DNA of 64,000 nt from Marinomonas sp. SBI8L (GTDB taxonomy: Bacteria; Pseudomonadota; Gammaproteobacteria; Pseudomonadales; Marinomonadaceae). Location: positions 124,001-188,000 of the forward strand of contig NZ_JSEO01000011.1 of NCBI RefSeq assembly GCF_001624705.1. Reading direction: 5' to 3'. Position numbers and translations under genes: made by a program. The notes beneath the pieces were generated by a model. That model saw only the letters and a list, made by a program, of their open reading frames with translations, searched no databases and was not told where the DNA came from. This document shows positions 17,625-27,474 of the stretch, piece after piece. The first letter of the stretch is position 1, and each line of letters opens with the position of its first letter.

Positions 17625-18635
17625 ATGAGTGCCAAAGTTCTTATCTGTGATGATTCCAGTGTAGCAAGAAAACAGCTTTCAAAGTTGTTGCCGGCAGATT
17701 GGACGGTCACAATTTTGTTTGCTGAACATGGTGAGCAAGCATTAGAGATTCTGGAAAGTGAAGACATAAGTTTAATGTTTTTAGACTTAAATATGCCTGT
17801 GCTTGATGGTTATCAAACCCTAGAAAGAATGCAACAAGCTCAAATGGCGACCAAGGTAATCGTCGTGTCTGGTGATGTTCAAGCACAAGCGCTTGAAAGA
17901 GTTAAGTCATTGGGGGCAATTGATTTCCTTAAAAAGCCTGCCACGAAAGACATAATACGTGCGGCGCTTGAACAGCATGGCTTTATGGGTGATGAGTCAA
18001 ATGATGATTCCCATTTAACCATGGAGGATGAGGGCATAGAGTTCTCATTAAATGACTGCCTGCAAGAAGTTTCGAACGTTGCTATGGGCCGTGCCGCTAG
18101 TGTGCTTGCCGATATGTTAGGTGTGTTTGTGAAACTGCCTGTGCCTAATGTGAATATGCTGGAAGTGAGCGAATTGCAAATGGCATTAGGCTATAACGGT
18201 GAAAGCAATCGTTATTCAGCGGTTTCTCAAGGCTTTGTGGCGACAGGCATTGCGCTTGAAGCACTATTGGTATTTTCTGATTCAAGCTTTCCTGATATGG
18301 CAAAATTATTGGGTTACCAAGAGAAGCTTAATAAGAATTCAGAAGTAGAGTTATTGATGGATGTGTCTTCGGCTTTGGTTGGGCCTTTCATTTTAGCTTT
18401 AGCCCGCCAGCTAAATATTGATTTTAGCGACAGCCACCCTGTTGTATTAGGGCAACATGTTAAGAATGATCATCTTATCAATGCGAAGAAAGCCGCGTGG
18501 AAACAAACCCTAGCAGTAGAAATTACCTATGAGGTTGAAAATTATCAAGTGAGCTGTGATTTGATTTTATTGTTTACAGAAGACTCAGTGGCCACACTTG
18601 AGAATCTACTCTCTTACTTATCGGAGGACGAATAA
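17625..18635 (+). CDS. Response regulator fused to a CheC-like phosphatase domain
   Basis: A 336-residue cytoplasmic protein. The N-terminal receiver domain has the acidic pair D9-D10, phospho-acceptor D54 in FLDLNMPVLDG, a conserved serine in VVSGD and lysine in DFLKKPA. The second half resembles CheC/CheX: residues D144, E148, N151 and P174 fit the D-x3-E-x2-N-x22-P phosphatase motif exactly, whereas the second motif near MDVSSALVGP is degenerate. It may dephosphorylate a receiver, its own or that of a partner. It overlaps the next gene by one base, so the two products are likely to work together. A flagellar or chemotaxis role is not shown by the neighbourhood. Confidence 0.8.
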   Translation: MSAKVLICDDSSVARKQLSKLLPADWTVTILFAEHGEQALEILESEDISLMFLDLNMPVLDGYQTLERMQQAQMATKVIVVSGDVQAQALERVKSLGAIDFLKKPATKDIIRAALEQHGFMGDESNDDSHLTMEDEGIEFSLNDCLQEVSNVAMGRAASVLADMLGVFVKLPVPNVNMLEVSELQMALGYNGESNRYSAVSQGFVATGIALEALLVFSDSSFPDMAKLLGYQEKLNKNSEVELLMDVSSALVGPFILALARQLNIDFSDSHPVVLGQHVKNDHLINAKKAAWKQTLAVEITYEVENYQVSCDLILLFTEDSVATLENLLSYLSEDE

Positions 18636-19594
18636 TGTCGAGTGCAGTAGATGAAATGTTAGAACTACATTGGCTGTTTGATATGATTCAAACAATCGAT
18701 GTGGGGTTAGTTGTACTGAATACAGACTTTGAGGTTGAATTGTGGAATGGTTTTATGGAAAACCATTCAGGCATTACATCTTCTAGTGCTAAAGGTAAGC
18801 CGCTTTTTTCTATGTTTGAAAATATTCCGGCAGAATGGCTAAAGAACAAGCTGAATAACGTTAAGTCATTAAAGACACCGTTTTATATCTCTTGGGAACA
18901 GATGCCACACCTATTCCCATTTACCTCTTATCGCCCGATTACTAGTTTGGCTGATAAGATGTACCAGAATGTGACTTTGAGACCGATTTCCCATGTTGAT
19001 GGCTCAATTAAACACTTATGCATGGTTATTTATGATGTCTCTGACATCGCTACTAGTAAGGTTTCTCTTTCCAGTGTGAATGTGAAATTGGACTATGTTA
19101 AGCGCAATGACATGGTGACCGGTCTTAAAAACAGAACCAGCCTTGAGCATGTACTCGCTACCAATTTTACTGCTTTTCAAGAAGATACCAGCACTAATCA
19201 TTCTCTTATCCTGATGGAAGTTGATAATTTAAGACAATTCCATCTAGAGCATGGTTACACAGTCGGAGATGAAGTCTTTGAAAAAGTGGCTGAATTATTA
19301 GGTGAATCAGTCCGTCCTGGAGACTTTGTTAGTCGTTTTACCAGTGGTATGTTTGCAATTCTGTTAACCAATGTGACTCAGGTGAAAGCCGAACAATATA
19401 GCCAAGGTTTAGCAAAACGCGTAGCCTCCACTAAGTTTGCTACCTCAAAAGGGGATATTAAATTAACCATGAGTTTTGGTGTTGCTCAAACTCGTGAAAC
19501 GGATTCCTCTTCAGAAGACTGGTTAGGTCGTGCTGATCAAGCATTATTTGCCGCACAAACTAAGGGTGGGAATTGCTCCGAAGGTGCGGTATAA
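18635..19594 (+). CDS. PAS protein with degenerate GGDEF domain
   Basis: A 319-residue cytoplasmic protein. An N-terminal PAS domain (about 12-140; VGLVVLNTDFEVELWN) is followed by a GGDEF fold beginning near KRNDMVTGLKNRTSLEHVL. The catalytic signature is lost: the GGDEF position reads TSGMF in VSRFTSGMFAIL, so diguanylate cyclase activity is not expected. It may serve as a nucleotide- or protein-binding effector. Start ATG 18635 overlaps the stop of the REC-CheC gene (TAATG) with GGAGG upstream, and a strong terminator follows, so the two genes form a closed unit. Confidence 0.8.
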   Translation: MSSAVDEMLELHWLFDMIQTIDVGLVVLNTDFEVELWNGFMENHSGITSSSAKGKPLFSMFENIPAEWLKNKLNNVKSLKTPFYISWEQMPHLFPFTSYRPITSLADKMYQNVTLRPISHVDGSIKHLCMVIYDVSDIATSKVSLSSVNVKLDYVKRNDMVTGLKNRTSLEHVLATNFTAFQEDTSTNHSLILMEVDNLRQFHLEHGYTVGDEVFEKVAELLGESVRPGDFVSRFTSGMFAILLTNVTQVKAEQYSQGLAKRVASTKFATSKGDIKLTMSFGVAQTRETDSSSEDWLGRADQALFAAQTKGGNCSEGAV

Positions 19595-19613
19595 AATACA
19601 AAAAATGATCACT

Positions 19614-19645
19614 AAAAAAGCCCTGATTATTTCAGGGCTTTTTTT
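19614..19645 (+). terminator. Rho-independent terminator
   Basis: GCCCTGA (19620-19626) and TCAGGGC (19632-19638) form a perfect stem with flanking A and T runs; TTTTTTT follows. It ends the REC-CheC/PAS-GGDEF unit. Confidence 0.9.
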
Positions 19646-19707
19646 ATGCAAGCGTTACCCTTATATTTTGTATTTTAAGGCCCTGTTTACCTATTGGGTG
19701 TGACAGT

Positions 19708-19727
19708 TTGATATGAACCTATATCAA
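19708..19727. promoter_or_regulatory. Dyad upstream of yeaD
   Basis: TTGATAT (19708-19714) and ATATCAA (19721-19727) form a perfect seven-base inverted repeat around GAACCT, about 100 bases before the mutarotase gene. It could be an operator. The spacing rules out a normal FNR site. Confidence 0.35.
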
Positions 19728-19824
19728 GACTAGTGAATTAAACCTAAGTAAACCTCAAATGGTCTTATATTAATTTAGTGAGCTTATCGCTAATATGCTG
19801 CTTCGGCTAATTGAGGAGAGTTAA

Positions 19825-20730
19825 ATGGACAAGCAATTGATGGAAGACCTAGAAATGGTAGGGGGAGTGTTAACCCCGACGAGTCTTCGCGGTTGTGATG
19901 AAATTTTAATAGAACAGCCAGGCTTTAGTGCTCGTATTGCACTTTGGGGTGGTCACTTGGTTAGCTTTATACCAGAAGGTGAAGAAGACCTATTGTTCCA
20001 ATCCAGCCAAGAAACTCGTGATTCACGTTTTTCTAGAATCCATATGGGCGTGCCCATTTGTTGGCCTTGGTTTGGGGCACATGAGACGAATAAAGATTTG
20101 CCTGCCCATGGGCTTGCTCGATACTTTCGTTGGCAGCTGGCGGAAGCTGGGCACTTTAAAAATGGTGATGTTAAAATTCAGTTAAAGCTAGCGTCAGAGC
20201 AACATCCTCTGATTGAAGATATGTGGGCAGATGCATTTGAGCTAAGGCTAGTATTTCGATTAGGTGATGGCTTCGAAGTTAACTTCTCTGCTGCCAATCT
20301 ATCCGATAATGATGTGAAAATTTCTGAAGCACTACACACTTACTTTAATGTGGGTAATAGTGAACAGGCCGAAGTGAAAGGTTTAGAAACCTGTCAGTAT
20401 CAAGACAAGTTTGAAGGGATTTCATCGGTTCAGTCTGGCTCTATTCAACCTTGCACCGAGTTAGATCGAGTCTATCTAGATACGCCAGATACCAGTATTT
20501 TAGTTGATCCTGTTTTTGGTCGTACTCTTACCATAAGCCAAGAGGGCGCAGCGAGTACTGTGGTGTGGAACCCAGGCGCGGAAAGAGCAAAAGAACGTGT
20601 TGATTTACAGGATGATGAATACTTAAACTTTGTGTGTGTTGAAAGCGCTAATGCACTGTCCAATGCCTATACCTTAACACCAGGATCGATTCATCAGCTT
20701 AAGCTAAAAGTAAAATGGGAAAAGCACTAA
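19825..20730 (+). CDS. yeaD: D-hexose-6-phosphate mutarotase, YeaD type
   Basis: A 301-residue galactose-mutarotase-like protein of the YeaD/glucose-6-phosphate 1-epimerase subfamily. Typical segments are ALWGGHLVSFIP, GVPICWPWFG, HGLARYFRW and SEALHTYFNV, and the late VVWNPGAE. It speeds alpha-beta interconversion of hexose 6-phosphates in the cytoplasm. GAGGAGAG precedes ATG 19825. It is a single-gene unit between two terminators. A link to the galactoside operon 7 kb away is possible but not shown. Confidence 0.85.
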   Translation: MDKQLMEDLEMVGGVLTPTSLRGCDEILIEQPGFSARIALWGGHLVSFIPEGEEDLLFQSSQETRDSRFSRIHMGVPICWPWFGAHETNKDLPAHGLARYFRWQLAEAGHFKNGDVKIQLKLASEQHPLIEDMWADAFELRLVFRLGDGFEVNFSAANLSDNDVKISEALHTYFNVGNSEQAEVKGLETCQYQDKFEGISSVQSGSIQPCTELDRVYLDTPDTSILVDPVFGRTLTISQEGAASTVVWNPGAERAKERVDLQDDEYLNFVCVESANALSNAYTLTPGSIHQLKLKVKWEKH

Positions 20731-20760
20731 CTTTATTCAGGACGGGACAATATTAAGACC

Positions 20761-20791
20761 AAAAAAAGGGCATATTAAATGCCCTTTTTTT
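20761..20791. terminator. Bidirectional terminator between yeaD and crc
   Basis: GGGCAT (20768-20773) and ATGCCC (20779-20784) with a five-base loop, flanked by seven As on the left and seven Ts on the right, can end transcription from both convergent genes. Confidence 0.9.
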
Positions 20792-20792
20792 A

Positions 20793-21569
20793 TTAATCGA
20801 TATCGTATTCCATGATAAGTGGTGCATGGTCTGCAAAGCGCTGGTCTTTGTATACGCTACCTGAGCGTATTACTTGTTTTAAGCCCGGCGTAGTAATTTG
20901 GTAATCCAAACGACCACCTTCATCTAATTTCCAAGCACGCTCATAATCTGGCCACCAAGTATACTGCTTGTCTTGCTTGTTGATCTGACGATAAGCATCT
21001 ATGTACTCATGCTCATTAAAAATTTCGTTGATCCACTGACGCTCTTCAGGCAAGAAACCTGAGTTGCGCTGATTCACAAACCAGCTGCTGACATCAATAG
21101 GAGAGCGGGCAACATTTGCTGTTCCACAGAAGATAAACTCTCTGCGCTTACGGCGAGTTTTAATTAGGTGATTCTTAAAACCTTCCATAAAAGCGTATTT
21201 GTGATCTTGTAACTCTTGTTCGTGATTAGAGCCATGAGGAGCCAAGAAAGAGGCGATACTCACTTTGTCAAAGTCTGCCTGAATGAATCGGCCTTCGAAG
21301 TTGCATTCACTAAAGCCTATGCCTGTCATGATGGCTTTTGGCATCTTCTTACAATAAATCGCTACGCCTGCAGTGTCAGGGTCATTTAATGAGTCAAAAA
21401 AATACGTGTTATACCCTGCTGGAAAAAAGACGTTATCGTTTAAGCTGGCTTCTTCTGCCTGAATATCTTGTAGACACACTACATCTGCGTCTTGTTTTAC
21501 CATCCAATCAAAAAAGCCGCGGTCTGCTGCTTGTCTGATACCGTTTACATTAAGGCTTATGACCTTCAT
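20793..21569 (-). CDS. crc: Catabolite repression control protein Crc
   Basis: A 258-residue protein of the exonuclease III fold. It matches the pseudomonad Crc pattern rather than an active nuclease: the catalytic glutamate of LQE is D35 (VCLQDIQAE), and the GDxN loop is C148-G149-T150-A151-N152, so the metal-binding aspartate is lost. The DHAPLI motif remains. Crc acts with Hfq to block translation of mRNAs carrying A-rich CA motifs during growth on preferred carbon sources. Divergent placement beside pyrE is the classic Pseudomonas arrangement and supports the assignment. Annotation pipelines may call it exodeoxyribonuclease III. Confidence 0.88.
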   Translation of the reverse strand: MKVISLNVNGIRQAADRGFFDWMVKQDADVVCLQDIQAEEASLNDNVFFPAGYNTYFFDSLNDPDTAGVAIYCKKMPKAIMTGIGFSECNFEGRFIQADFDKVSIASFLAPHGSNHEQELQDHKYAFMEGFKNHLIKTRRKRREFIFCGTANVARSPIDVSSWFVNQRNSGFLPEERQWINEIFNEHEYIDAYRQINKQDKQYTWWPDYERAWKLDEGGRLDYQITTPGLKQVIRSGSVYKDQRFADHAPLIMEYDID

Positions 21570-21687
21570 TTCTGGTCCCTACAATTCAATGCCATGTGTT
21601 ATATTAGCGCCTATCTTAATTGAGGCTTTGTTCGCGAGCCTTCTAGAAGCACGCTTTTCGTTTATTAATGCAATTTTGGAGCCAGGT

Positions 21688-22335
21688 ATGAAACCTTACC
21701 AAAAAGAATTTATCGAATTCGCCATTTCTCAGGGAGTACTGAAATTTGGTGAATTTACCCTTAAATCTGGTCGAGTTAGTCCATATTTTTTTAATGCAGG
21801 ACTGTTTAACTCAGGTCAAGCGCTTGCCAAACTAGGTCGCTTTTACGCTGCCGCTTTGGTTGAAGCGAATGTCCCTTACGATGTTTTGTTCGGGCCTGCC
21901 TATAAGGGTATTCCTTTGGCAACAACTACAGCTGTTGCCCTTTATGATCATCATAATGTAGACACCCCTTATGTTTTCAACCGCAAAGAGAAAAAAGCAC
22001 ACGGTGAAGGTGGTAGTCTTGTTGGTGCGGAACTTAAAGGCCGCATCATGATTATTGATGATGTTATTACTGCAGGCACTGCCATTCGTGAAGTGATGGC
22101 CATCATCTCTGAAGCAAATGCATCACCAGCGGGTGTGCTGATCGCTCTAGATCGACAGGAACGTGGACAAGGTGAGTTGTCTGCCATTCAAGAAGTCGAG
22201 CGCGACTTTGCTATGCCTGTTATCAGTATCGTCTCTCTTAATGACATTATGACTTATTTAGCGGAACAAGATTCTGAGGCTTTCTCTCAGCACCTTGAAG
22301 CGGTAAAAGCATATCGTGATCAATATGGTATCTAA
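21688..22335 (+). CDS. pyrE: Orotate phosphoribosyltransferase
   Basis: A 215-residue PyrE. The PRPP-binding motif is [15 protein letters not shown] and the N terminus [21 protein letters not shown] is typical. It converts orotate and PRPP to OMP in pyrimidine synthesis. I start at ATG 21688, with GGAG eight to ten bases before it; the frame is open back to 21559 but that extension has no family counterpart and overlaps the crc start. It is divergent from crc with about 118 bases of shared upstream region. Confidence 0.95.
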   Translation: MKPYQKEFIEFAISQGVLKFGEFTLKSGRVSPYFFNAGLFNSGQALAKLGRFYAAALVEANVPYDVLFGPAYKGIPLATTTAVALYDHHNVDTPYVFNRKEKKAHGEGGSLVGAELKGRIMIIDDVITAGTAIREVMAIISEANASPAGVLIALDRQERGQGELSAIQEVERDFAMPVISIVSLNDIMTYLAEQDSEAFSQHLEAVKAYRDQYGI

Positions 22336-22364
22336 TAAGCCATAATAAGCATCTAATGCCTATA

Positions 22365-22388
22365 AGGACGTAGTTTTCTCTACGTCCT
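22365..22388. terminator. Probable terminator between pyrE and slmA
   Basis: AGGACGTAG (22365-22373) and CTACGTCCT (22380-22388) form a perfect nine-base stem with a six-base loop between convergent genes. The following sequence (ATTGTATTTT) is only moderately T-rich, so efficiency is uncertain. Confidence 0.6.
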
Positions 22389-22410
22389 ATTGTATTTTAA
22401 TTCTCTGTTA

Positions 22411-23004
22411 TTAACAGCTAACTATTAGGTTTTGAGACAATAATTTCCATTGCTCAGGCCAATGTGCACTCGCTTTGTTTTTAAACTCGCTACGTACATA
22501 CTGACGAATCTTTCCTTCTGCTGTAGCAACCAATAAATTGGCACTGGCAGCAACGCTAATGCTAGTGCGTAAACCTTGTTTAAGCTCAGCTTCACGTAGA
22601 ATCTGTTTAATCTGTGTCTCAATACGTTCAAATAACTGGCTAATCCGCTTGCGTAAGCGCTCTGTTTCGCCTGCAAGGGCATCACCGGTTAATAATCGGC
22701 ACATACCTGGATTTTGATCTGCAAAGCCTAAAGTTAATTGTAAAATCAATTGCACCTTAGTTTGTACATCGTCTTCTTCCTGAATAATACGATTAATCCG
22801 CGAAAATAAGCTGTCTTCAATAAACTCAATCAAGCCTTCGAACATTTTTGCTTTACTTGGAAAGTGTCTATACAAAGCAGCTTCTGAAACGCCGACTTGC
22901 TTTGCTAATGCTGCTGTAGTGATCCGTGCACCTGGGCTGCTTTCAAGCATTTGAGCCAATGCTTGAAGTATCTGGGTGCGACGGTCAATCTTCTTATTAC
23001 TCAT
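22411..23004 (-). CDS. slmA: Nucleoid occlusion factor SlmA
   Basis: A 197-residue TetR-fold DNA-binding protein. The helix-turn-helix is in [24 protein letters not shown], and the downstream part ([21 protein letters not shown]) is diagnostic of SlmA. It binds chromosomal sites and blocks FtsZ assembly over the nucleoid. I choose ATG 23004 (MSNKKIDRR), which gives the usual length. Its position between argB and pyrE next to dut and coaBC matches the enteric coaBC-dut-slmA-pyrE order. Confidence 0.93.
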   Translation of the reverse strand: MSNKKIDRRTQILQALAQMLESSPGARITTAALAKQVGVSEAALYRHFPSKAKMFEGLIEFIEDSLFSRINRIIQEEDDVQTKVQLILQLTLGFADQNPGMCRLLTGDALAGETERLRKRISQLFERIETQIKQILREAELKQGLRTSISVAASANLLVATAEGKIRQYVRSEFKNKASAHWPEQWKLLSQNLIVSC

Positions 23005-23072
23005 AATGTTTTCCAATATCAAAATAGTGCTTTAGGCGAGCTGTCCCTTGCACAAACCTAATATCTAATAGC

Positions 23073-24032
<960 letters not shown>

Positions 24033-24223
24033 TCATATAATTATTATGTTTTTAAAGAATGCTATAAAGATATCAGTAAGGCTAAGTGCTAGATTTTGGG
24101 GCTAAGCACGTAAGCGAATACTTAGAGAATAATAACGTGATATTTATCTATAAACTACCGAAACTTTGGCTTAAGCGCGTTTGCTTTTGTATCTAGAGGT
24201 TAAGAAATTGCGGGGAAGTAAGA

Positions 24224-24258
24224 AGCGATCAAAATGAAATCTTGGTTTTTTGATCGCT
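24224..24258. terminator. Hairpin downstream of dut, likely terminator
   Basis: AGCGATCAAAA (24224-24234) and TTTTGATCGCT (24248-24258) form a perfect eleven-base stem with a 13-base loop, just downstream of dut on the minus strand. On that strand the stem is followed by TCTTACTT, so it is at best a moderate terminator. It lies in the 295-base dut-argB gap, which otherwise holds no gene I can support. Confidence 0.55.
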
Positions 24259-24273
24259 ATGTGTAACTAATTG

Positions 24274-24732
24274 TTATTTGGTACCAGTTGAACCAAAGCC
24301 ACCTGTACCACGATCACTGCTTTCAAATTCAGTCACAATATCGAACTCAGCCTGTACAACAGGTAATAAAACCAGCTGAGCAATACGCTCGCCAGCTTCT
24401 ATTGTGAATTCAGTTTGACCACGGTTCCAGCAAGATACCATTAGCTCACCTTGGTAATCTGAGTCGATTAAACCGACTAGGTTACCTAGAACGATACCAT
24501 GTTTATGACCCAAGCCTGAACGAGGCAAGATAGTCGCTGCAAGGCCTGGATCTTGAATATAAATAGATAGGCCAGTTGGAATCAGTGTTGTTTCACCTGG
24601 CTTTAGGTTAATTGCTTCATCTAGGCAAGCTCGTAAGTCTAGGCCTGCAGACCCTTCTGTTGCATAACTAGGAAGAGGGATGTCAGTGCCAATTTTGTCG
24701 TTAACAATTTTTAGTTGAATCGCTTGTTTCAT
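24274..24732 (-). CDS. dut: Deoxyuridine 5'-triphosphate nucleotidohydrolase
   Basis: A 152-residue trimeric dUTPase with the five conserved motifs: [40 protein letters not shown] and [10 protein letters not shown]. It hydrolyses dUTP to dUMP and pyrophosphate, limiting uracil in DNA and feeding dTMP synthesis. It is 31 bases downstream of coaBC on the same strand, so probably cotranscribed with it. Confidence 0.95.
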   Translation of the reverse strand: MKQAIQLKIVNDKIGTDIPLPSYATEGSAGLDLRACLDEAINLKPGETTLIPTGLSIYIQDPGLAATILPRSGLGHKHGIVLGNLVGLIDSDYQGELMVSCWNRGQTEFTIEAGERIAQLVLLPVVQAEFDIVTEFESSDRGTGGFGSTGTK

Positions 24733-24763
24733 GATCTTTATGTCTATGCCTAAATGAATTGGG

Positions 24764-25978
24764 TTAATGTGCTTGGTACTGGCTCTGAATGAGAGTAACT
24801 AAATATTTTGCTAGTTCAGTTTTAGCTGCTTGTTCTGGTGTCCAAGTTTGATCTTTACCGACCACAGTGACCTGATTTTGATCTTGGTTAAACCCTATAT
24901 CTGCACGAGAAACATCGTTGGCAATAATAAGGTCTAAACCTTTGCGAGTGAGTTTATCTTTCGCATAAGCCAGCAGGTTTTGGGTTTCAGCAGCAAACCC
25001 CACAACAAACTTAGCTTGTTGTTCAGATACCATGGTGGCAATGATATCAGGATTTTTTACTAAGGTGAGTTGCATTTCATCTGAGCCTGCCTGCTTTTTC
25101 ATTTTTTGCGAGGCAACTTCTTTTAATCTGAAGTCGGCAACGGCAGCAGCACCGATGAAAACATCTGGCTGATTATTAGCGGCAATCTCTCGACACTTAT
25201 CAAGCATGTCTAACGCTGATTTTACCGGATGAAGCTCAACCTCTGGAGACGCTTTAACAGCGACAGGCCCACTCACCAAAGAGACTTTTGCGCCAAGAGA
25301 TTGGGCAACATTTGCTAAAGCATAGCCCATCTTGCCTGAGCTGTGATTGCTGATGAAACGCACTGGATCTATGGCTTCCATCGTTGGTCCTGCGGTAATT
25401 AACCAATGTTGGCCGGATAAAGGTAAGTCTTCTATTTGGCTCTGTTCAAGGGCTTTGAAAATGGCTGCTGCTTCACTCATACGGCCATAACCCACATCGC
25501 CACAGGCTTGATCACCAGATTCAGGGCCAATAAGTTTTACGCCTCTTAGGAGTAAGCGTTTTATATTGTCTTGCGTGGCTGGATTTGACCACATGGCTTG
25601 GTTCATGGCGGGAGCAAGCCAAATGTCAGCTGTGGTGGCAAGGCAAAGGGTGCTTAGCAGGTCATTTGCCATACCTTGTGTTTGGCGAGCAATGAAGTCT
25701 GCTGAGGCTGGGGCAATAATAATAAGGTCAGCCCATTTAGCAAGTTCAATGTGGCCCATGCCAGCTTCGGCGTCCACATCTAATAAACTGGTGCGAACGG
25801 GTAAACCAGAAACCGCCTGTAATGTCATAGGAGTAACAAAGGCCTTGGCGCCTTCAGTGAGTACTACTTGCACATCTGCACCTGCTTTTTTTAGCAATCT
25901 GACTAATTCAATGCTTTTGTAGGCTGCAATACCGCCAGTAATACCCAATAATATCTTTTTGTTCGCAAGTGCAGACAT
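24764..25978 (-). CDS. coaBC: Bifunctional CoaBC (phosphopantothenoylcysteine synthetase/decarboxylase)
   Basis: A 404-residue two-domain enzyme of coenzyme A synthesis. The N-terminal flavin decarboxylase domain shows [14 protein letters not shown] and the catalytic-loop region PAMNQAMW; the C-terminal ligase domain shows [26 protein letters not shown] start at ATG 25978 ([10 protein letters not shown]). The frame is open to 26098, but that would overlap radC and add 40 unlike residues. It is divergent from radC and heads the coaBC-dut series. Confidence 0.94.
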   Translation of the reverse strand: MSALANKKILLGITGGIAAYKSIELVRLLKKAGADVQVVLTEGAKAFVTPMTLQAVSGLPVRTSLLDVDAEAGMGHIELAKWADLIIIAPASADFIARQTQGMANDLLSTLCLATTADIWLAPAMNQAMWSNPATQDNIKRLLLRGVKLIGPESGDQACGDVGYGRMSEAAAIFKALEQSQIEDLPLSGQHWLITAGPTMEAIDPVRFISNHSSGKMGYALANVAQSLGAKVSLVSGPVAVKASPEVELHPVKSALDMLDKCREIAANNQPDVFIGAAAVADFRLKEVASQKMKKQAGSDEMQLTLVKNPDIIATMVSEQQAKFVVGFAAETQNLLAYAKDKLTRKGLDLIIANDVSRADIGFNQDQNQVTVVGKDQTWTPEQAAKTELAKYLVTLIQSQYQAH

Positions 25979-26087
25979 AAAACTATGCTTCTCAATTCGT
26001 TTGTAGACTATAAGTGAGTAGTTGAGACCAAGGAAGTTGGCATAGGTTCTCAAATTAGCAAGATTAACATGGATCAAGGAGGACTTC

Positions 26088-26762
26088 ATGGGTATCAAAC
26101 AATGGCCTGAGGCGCAAAGACCGAGGGAGAAGTTGATAAAACAAGGAGCGCAGGCTTTATCTGATGCTGAGCTTTTGGCGATCTTTTTGCGTACAGGTAC
26201 GCAAGGAATTGATGCAGTTGAGCTAGCGCGTCGAGTGATAATGCATTTTGGCAGTTTGCAGGCTTTAATTTCAGCCTCTAAATCAGAGTTTTGTGCCTGC
26301 TTAGGGTTGGGCGAAGCAACGTTTTCGCAACTTCAAGCGGTAGTTGAGATGAGTAAACGCTATCTTCATGAGACGTTAGAAAAAGATGACGTCTTTACCT
26401 GTGTTGATAGTGTGCAGCTTTTTTTAAAAGCCAAGTTAAGATTGGCAAGCCGAGAGATTTTTGCGGTTATGTTTCTAGACAGCCAGCATAGGTTAATTCA
26501 TTACCAAGAGCTTTTTTATGGCACCATAGATGCGGCGGCAGTTTATCCAAGGGAAGTGGTAAAAATGGCGCTGGCATATAACGCTGCAGCCTGCATTCTT
26601 GCCCATAACCACCCATCTGGCGTCTCTGAGCCCAGCCAAGCAGACATTTATATCACGCAAAAACTGCAACAAGCCCTTTCGCTTATGGATATTAACCTGC
26701 TCGATCATTTTGTGATTGGGGATGGAAAGCCTATTTCTTTGGCTGAAAGAGGTCATGTGTGA
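26088..26762 (+). CDS. radC: RadC-family MPN/JAMM protein
   Basis: A 224-residue RadC. An N-terminal helix-hairpin-helix-like region ([28 protein letters not shown]) precedes the JAMM metal-binding domain with [14 protein letters not shown]. Despite its name, a repair role for RadC is not established. ATG 26088 has an excellent AAGGAGG site six bases upstream. The coaBC-radC divergent pair and the rpmB gene downstream are a conserved gammaproteobacterial neighbourhood. Confidence 0.93.
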   Translation: MGIKQWPEAQRPREKLIKQGAQALSDAELLAIFLRTGTQGIDAVELARRVIMHFGSLQALISASKSEFCACLGLGEATFSQLQAVVEMSKRYLHETLEKDDVFTCVDSVQLFLKAKLRLASREIFAVMFLDSQHRLIHYQELFYGTIDAAAVYPREVVKMALAYNAAACILAHNHPSGVSEPSQADIYITQKLQQALSLMDINLLDHFVIGDGKPISLAERGHV

Positions 26763-26804
26763 CGGAAATTTTGTGCTTTAGTTGATCATTTTTTAACAAA
26801 TTAA

Positions 26805-26899
26805 TTGCGAAGCACCAAGGGTTATGGGAGAATTCGCGCCGCTATTCCTCGGTACGGGATATTTTTGACTTATTTCAAGTCATGCTCCGCCTGAGGGAG
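26805..26899 (+). promoter_or_regulatory. Promoter and structured leader of rpmB-rpmG
   Basis: TTGCGA (26805-26810), 17 bases, then GAGAAT (26828-26833) followed by a GC-rich discriminator (TCGCGCC) resemble stringently controlled ribosomal promoters. The leader contains a perfect stem TGACTT (26866-26871)/AAGTCA (26877-26882) and then CTCC (26885-26888)/GGAG (26896-26899). These could be targets for feedback control; this is inferred from symmetry only. Confidence 0.45.
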
Positions 26900-26947
26900 T
26901 GAAGCACACTTCCAACAATTCTGGATAGCAATATAAGGTATTATATT

Positions 26948-27184
26948 ATGTCTCGCGTATGTCAAGTTACAGGGAAACGCCCAGTTACGGGTAACAACGT
27001 TTCTCACTCAAAGCGTCGCACTAAGCGTCGTTTTTTGCCAAACCTTCACTGGCACCGTTTTTGGGTAGAAGGCGAAAATCGCTTTGTACGCCTACGTGTG
27101 TCTTCTAAAGGTATACGTATTATCGATAAAAAAGGCATCGAAGCAGTTCTTGCTGACCTTCGTGCTAACGGCGAAAAAGTATAA
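26948..27184 (+). CDS. rpmB: 50S ribosomal protein L28
   Basis: A 78-residue L28. The N terminus [21 protein letters not shown] is the family signature, and the basic middle part ([16 protein letters not shown]) binds 23S rRNA. It lies eleven bases before rpmG in the conserved rpmB-rpmG-mutM order. Confidence 0.97.
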   Translation: MSRVCQVTGKRPVTGNNVSHSKRRTKRRFLPNLHWHRFWVEGENRFVRLRVSSKGIRIIDKKGIEAVLADLRANGEKV

Positions 27185-27195
27185 GGAGCTGAACC

Positions 27196-27366
27196 ATGGC
27201 ATCTAAAGGCGCTCGCGATCTAATTCGCATGGTATCATCTGCTGGTACTGGCCATTTTTACACTACGGATAAAAACAAGCGAAATACTCCTGATAAATTG
27301 GAGTTTAAAAAATTCGATCCTGTTGTTCGTAAGCATGTAATGTACAAAGAAGCGAAAATTAAATAA
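27196..27366 (+). CDS. rpmG: 50S ribosomal protein L33
   Basis: A 56-residue L33. The translation runs [20 protein letters not shown], then [20 protein letters not shown] and [16 protein letters not shown]. It lacks the two CxxC pairs of zinc-binding L33 forms, so it is the zinc-independent type usual in enterics. AAGGAGC precedes ATG 27196. A strong terminator follows. Confidence 0.96.
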   Translation: MASKGARDLIRMVSSAGTGHFYTTDKNKRNTPDKLEFKKFDPVVRKHVMYKEAKIK

Positions 27367-27383
27367 TTTTCAATTCTTTATAC

Positions 27384-27413
27384 AAAAAAGACCGGCTTAG
27401 GCCGGTTTTTTTT
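27384..27413 (+). terminator. Rho-independent terminator after rpmG
   Basis: ACCGGC (27391-27396) and GCCGGT (27401-27406) with loop TTAG, preceded by an A run and followed by TTTTTTT. It separates the ribosomal genes from mutM. Confidence 0.92.
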
Positions 27414-27474
27414 GTATAGGTAACAGCCCCTATAATTTGGGCTACCTAGATAAACTGTCAAAATAACCTTCACC

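Noticed and set aside
19708-19727. FNR site
   Set aside because: TTGAT and ATCAA are separated by ten bases instead of four.
21559-21687. N-terminal extension of pyrE
   Set aside because: It overlaps the crc start, lacks a ribosome site and has no counterpart in the PyrE family.
25857-25865. GTGAGTACT, resembling the left part of an SlmA binding site
   Set aside because: The right part reads ACT rather than CAC, and the match lies within coaBC coding sequence.
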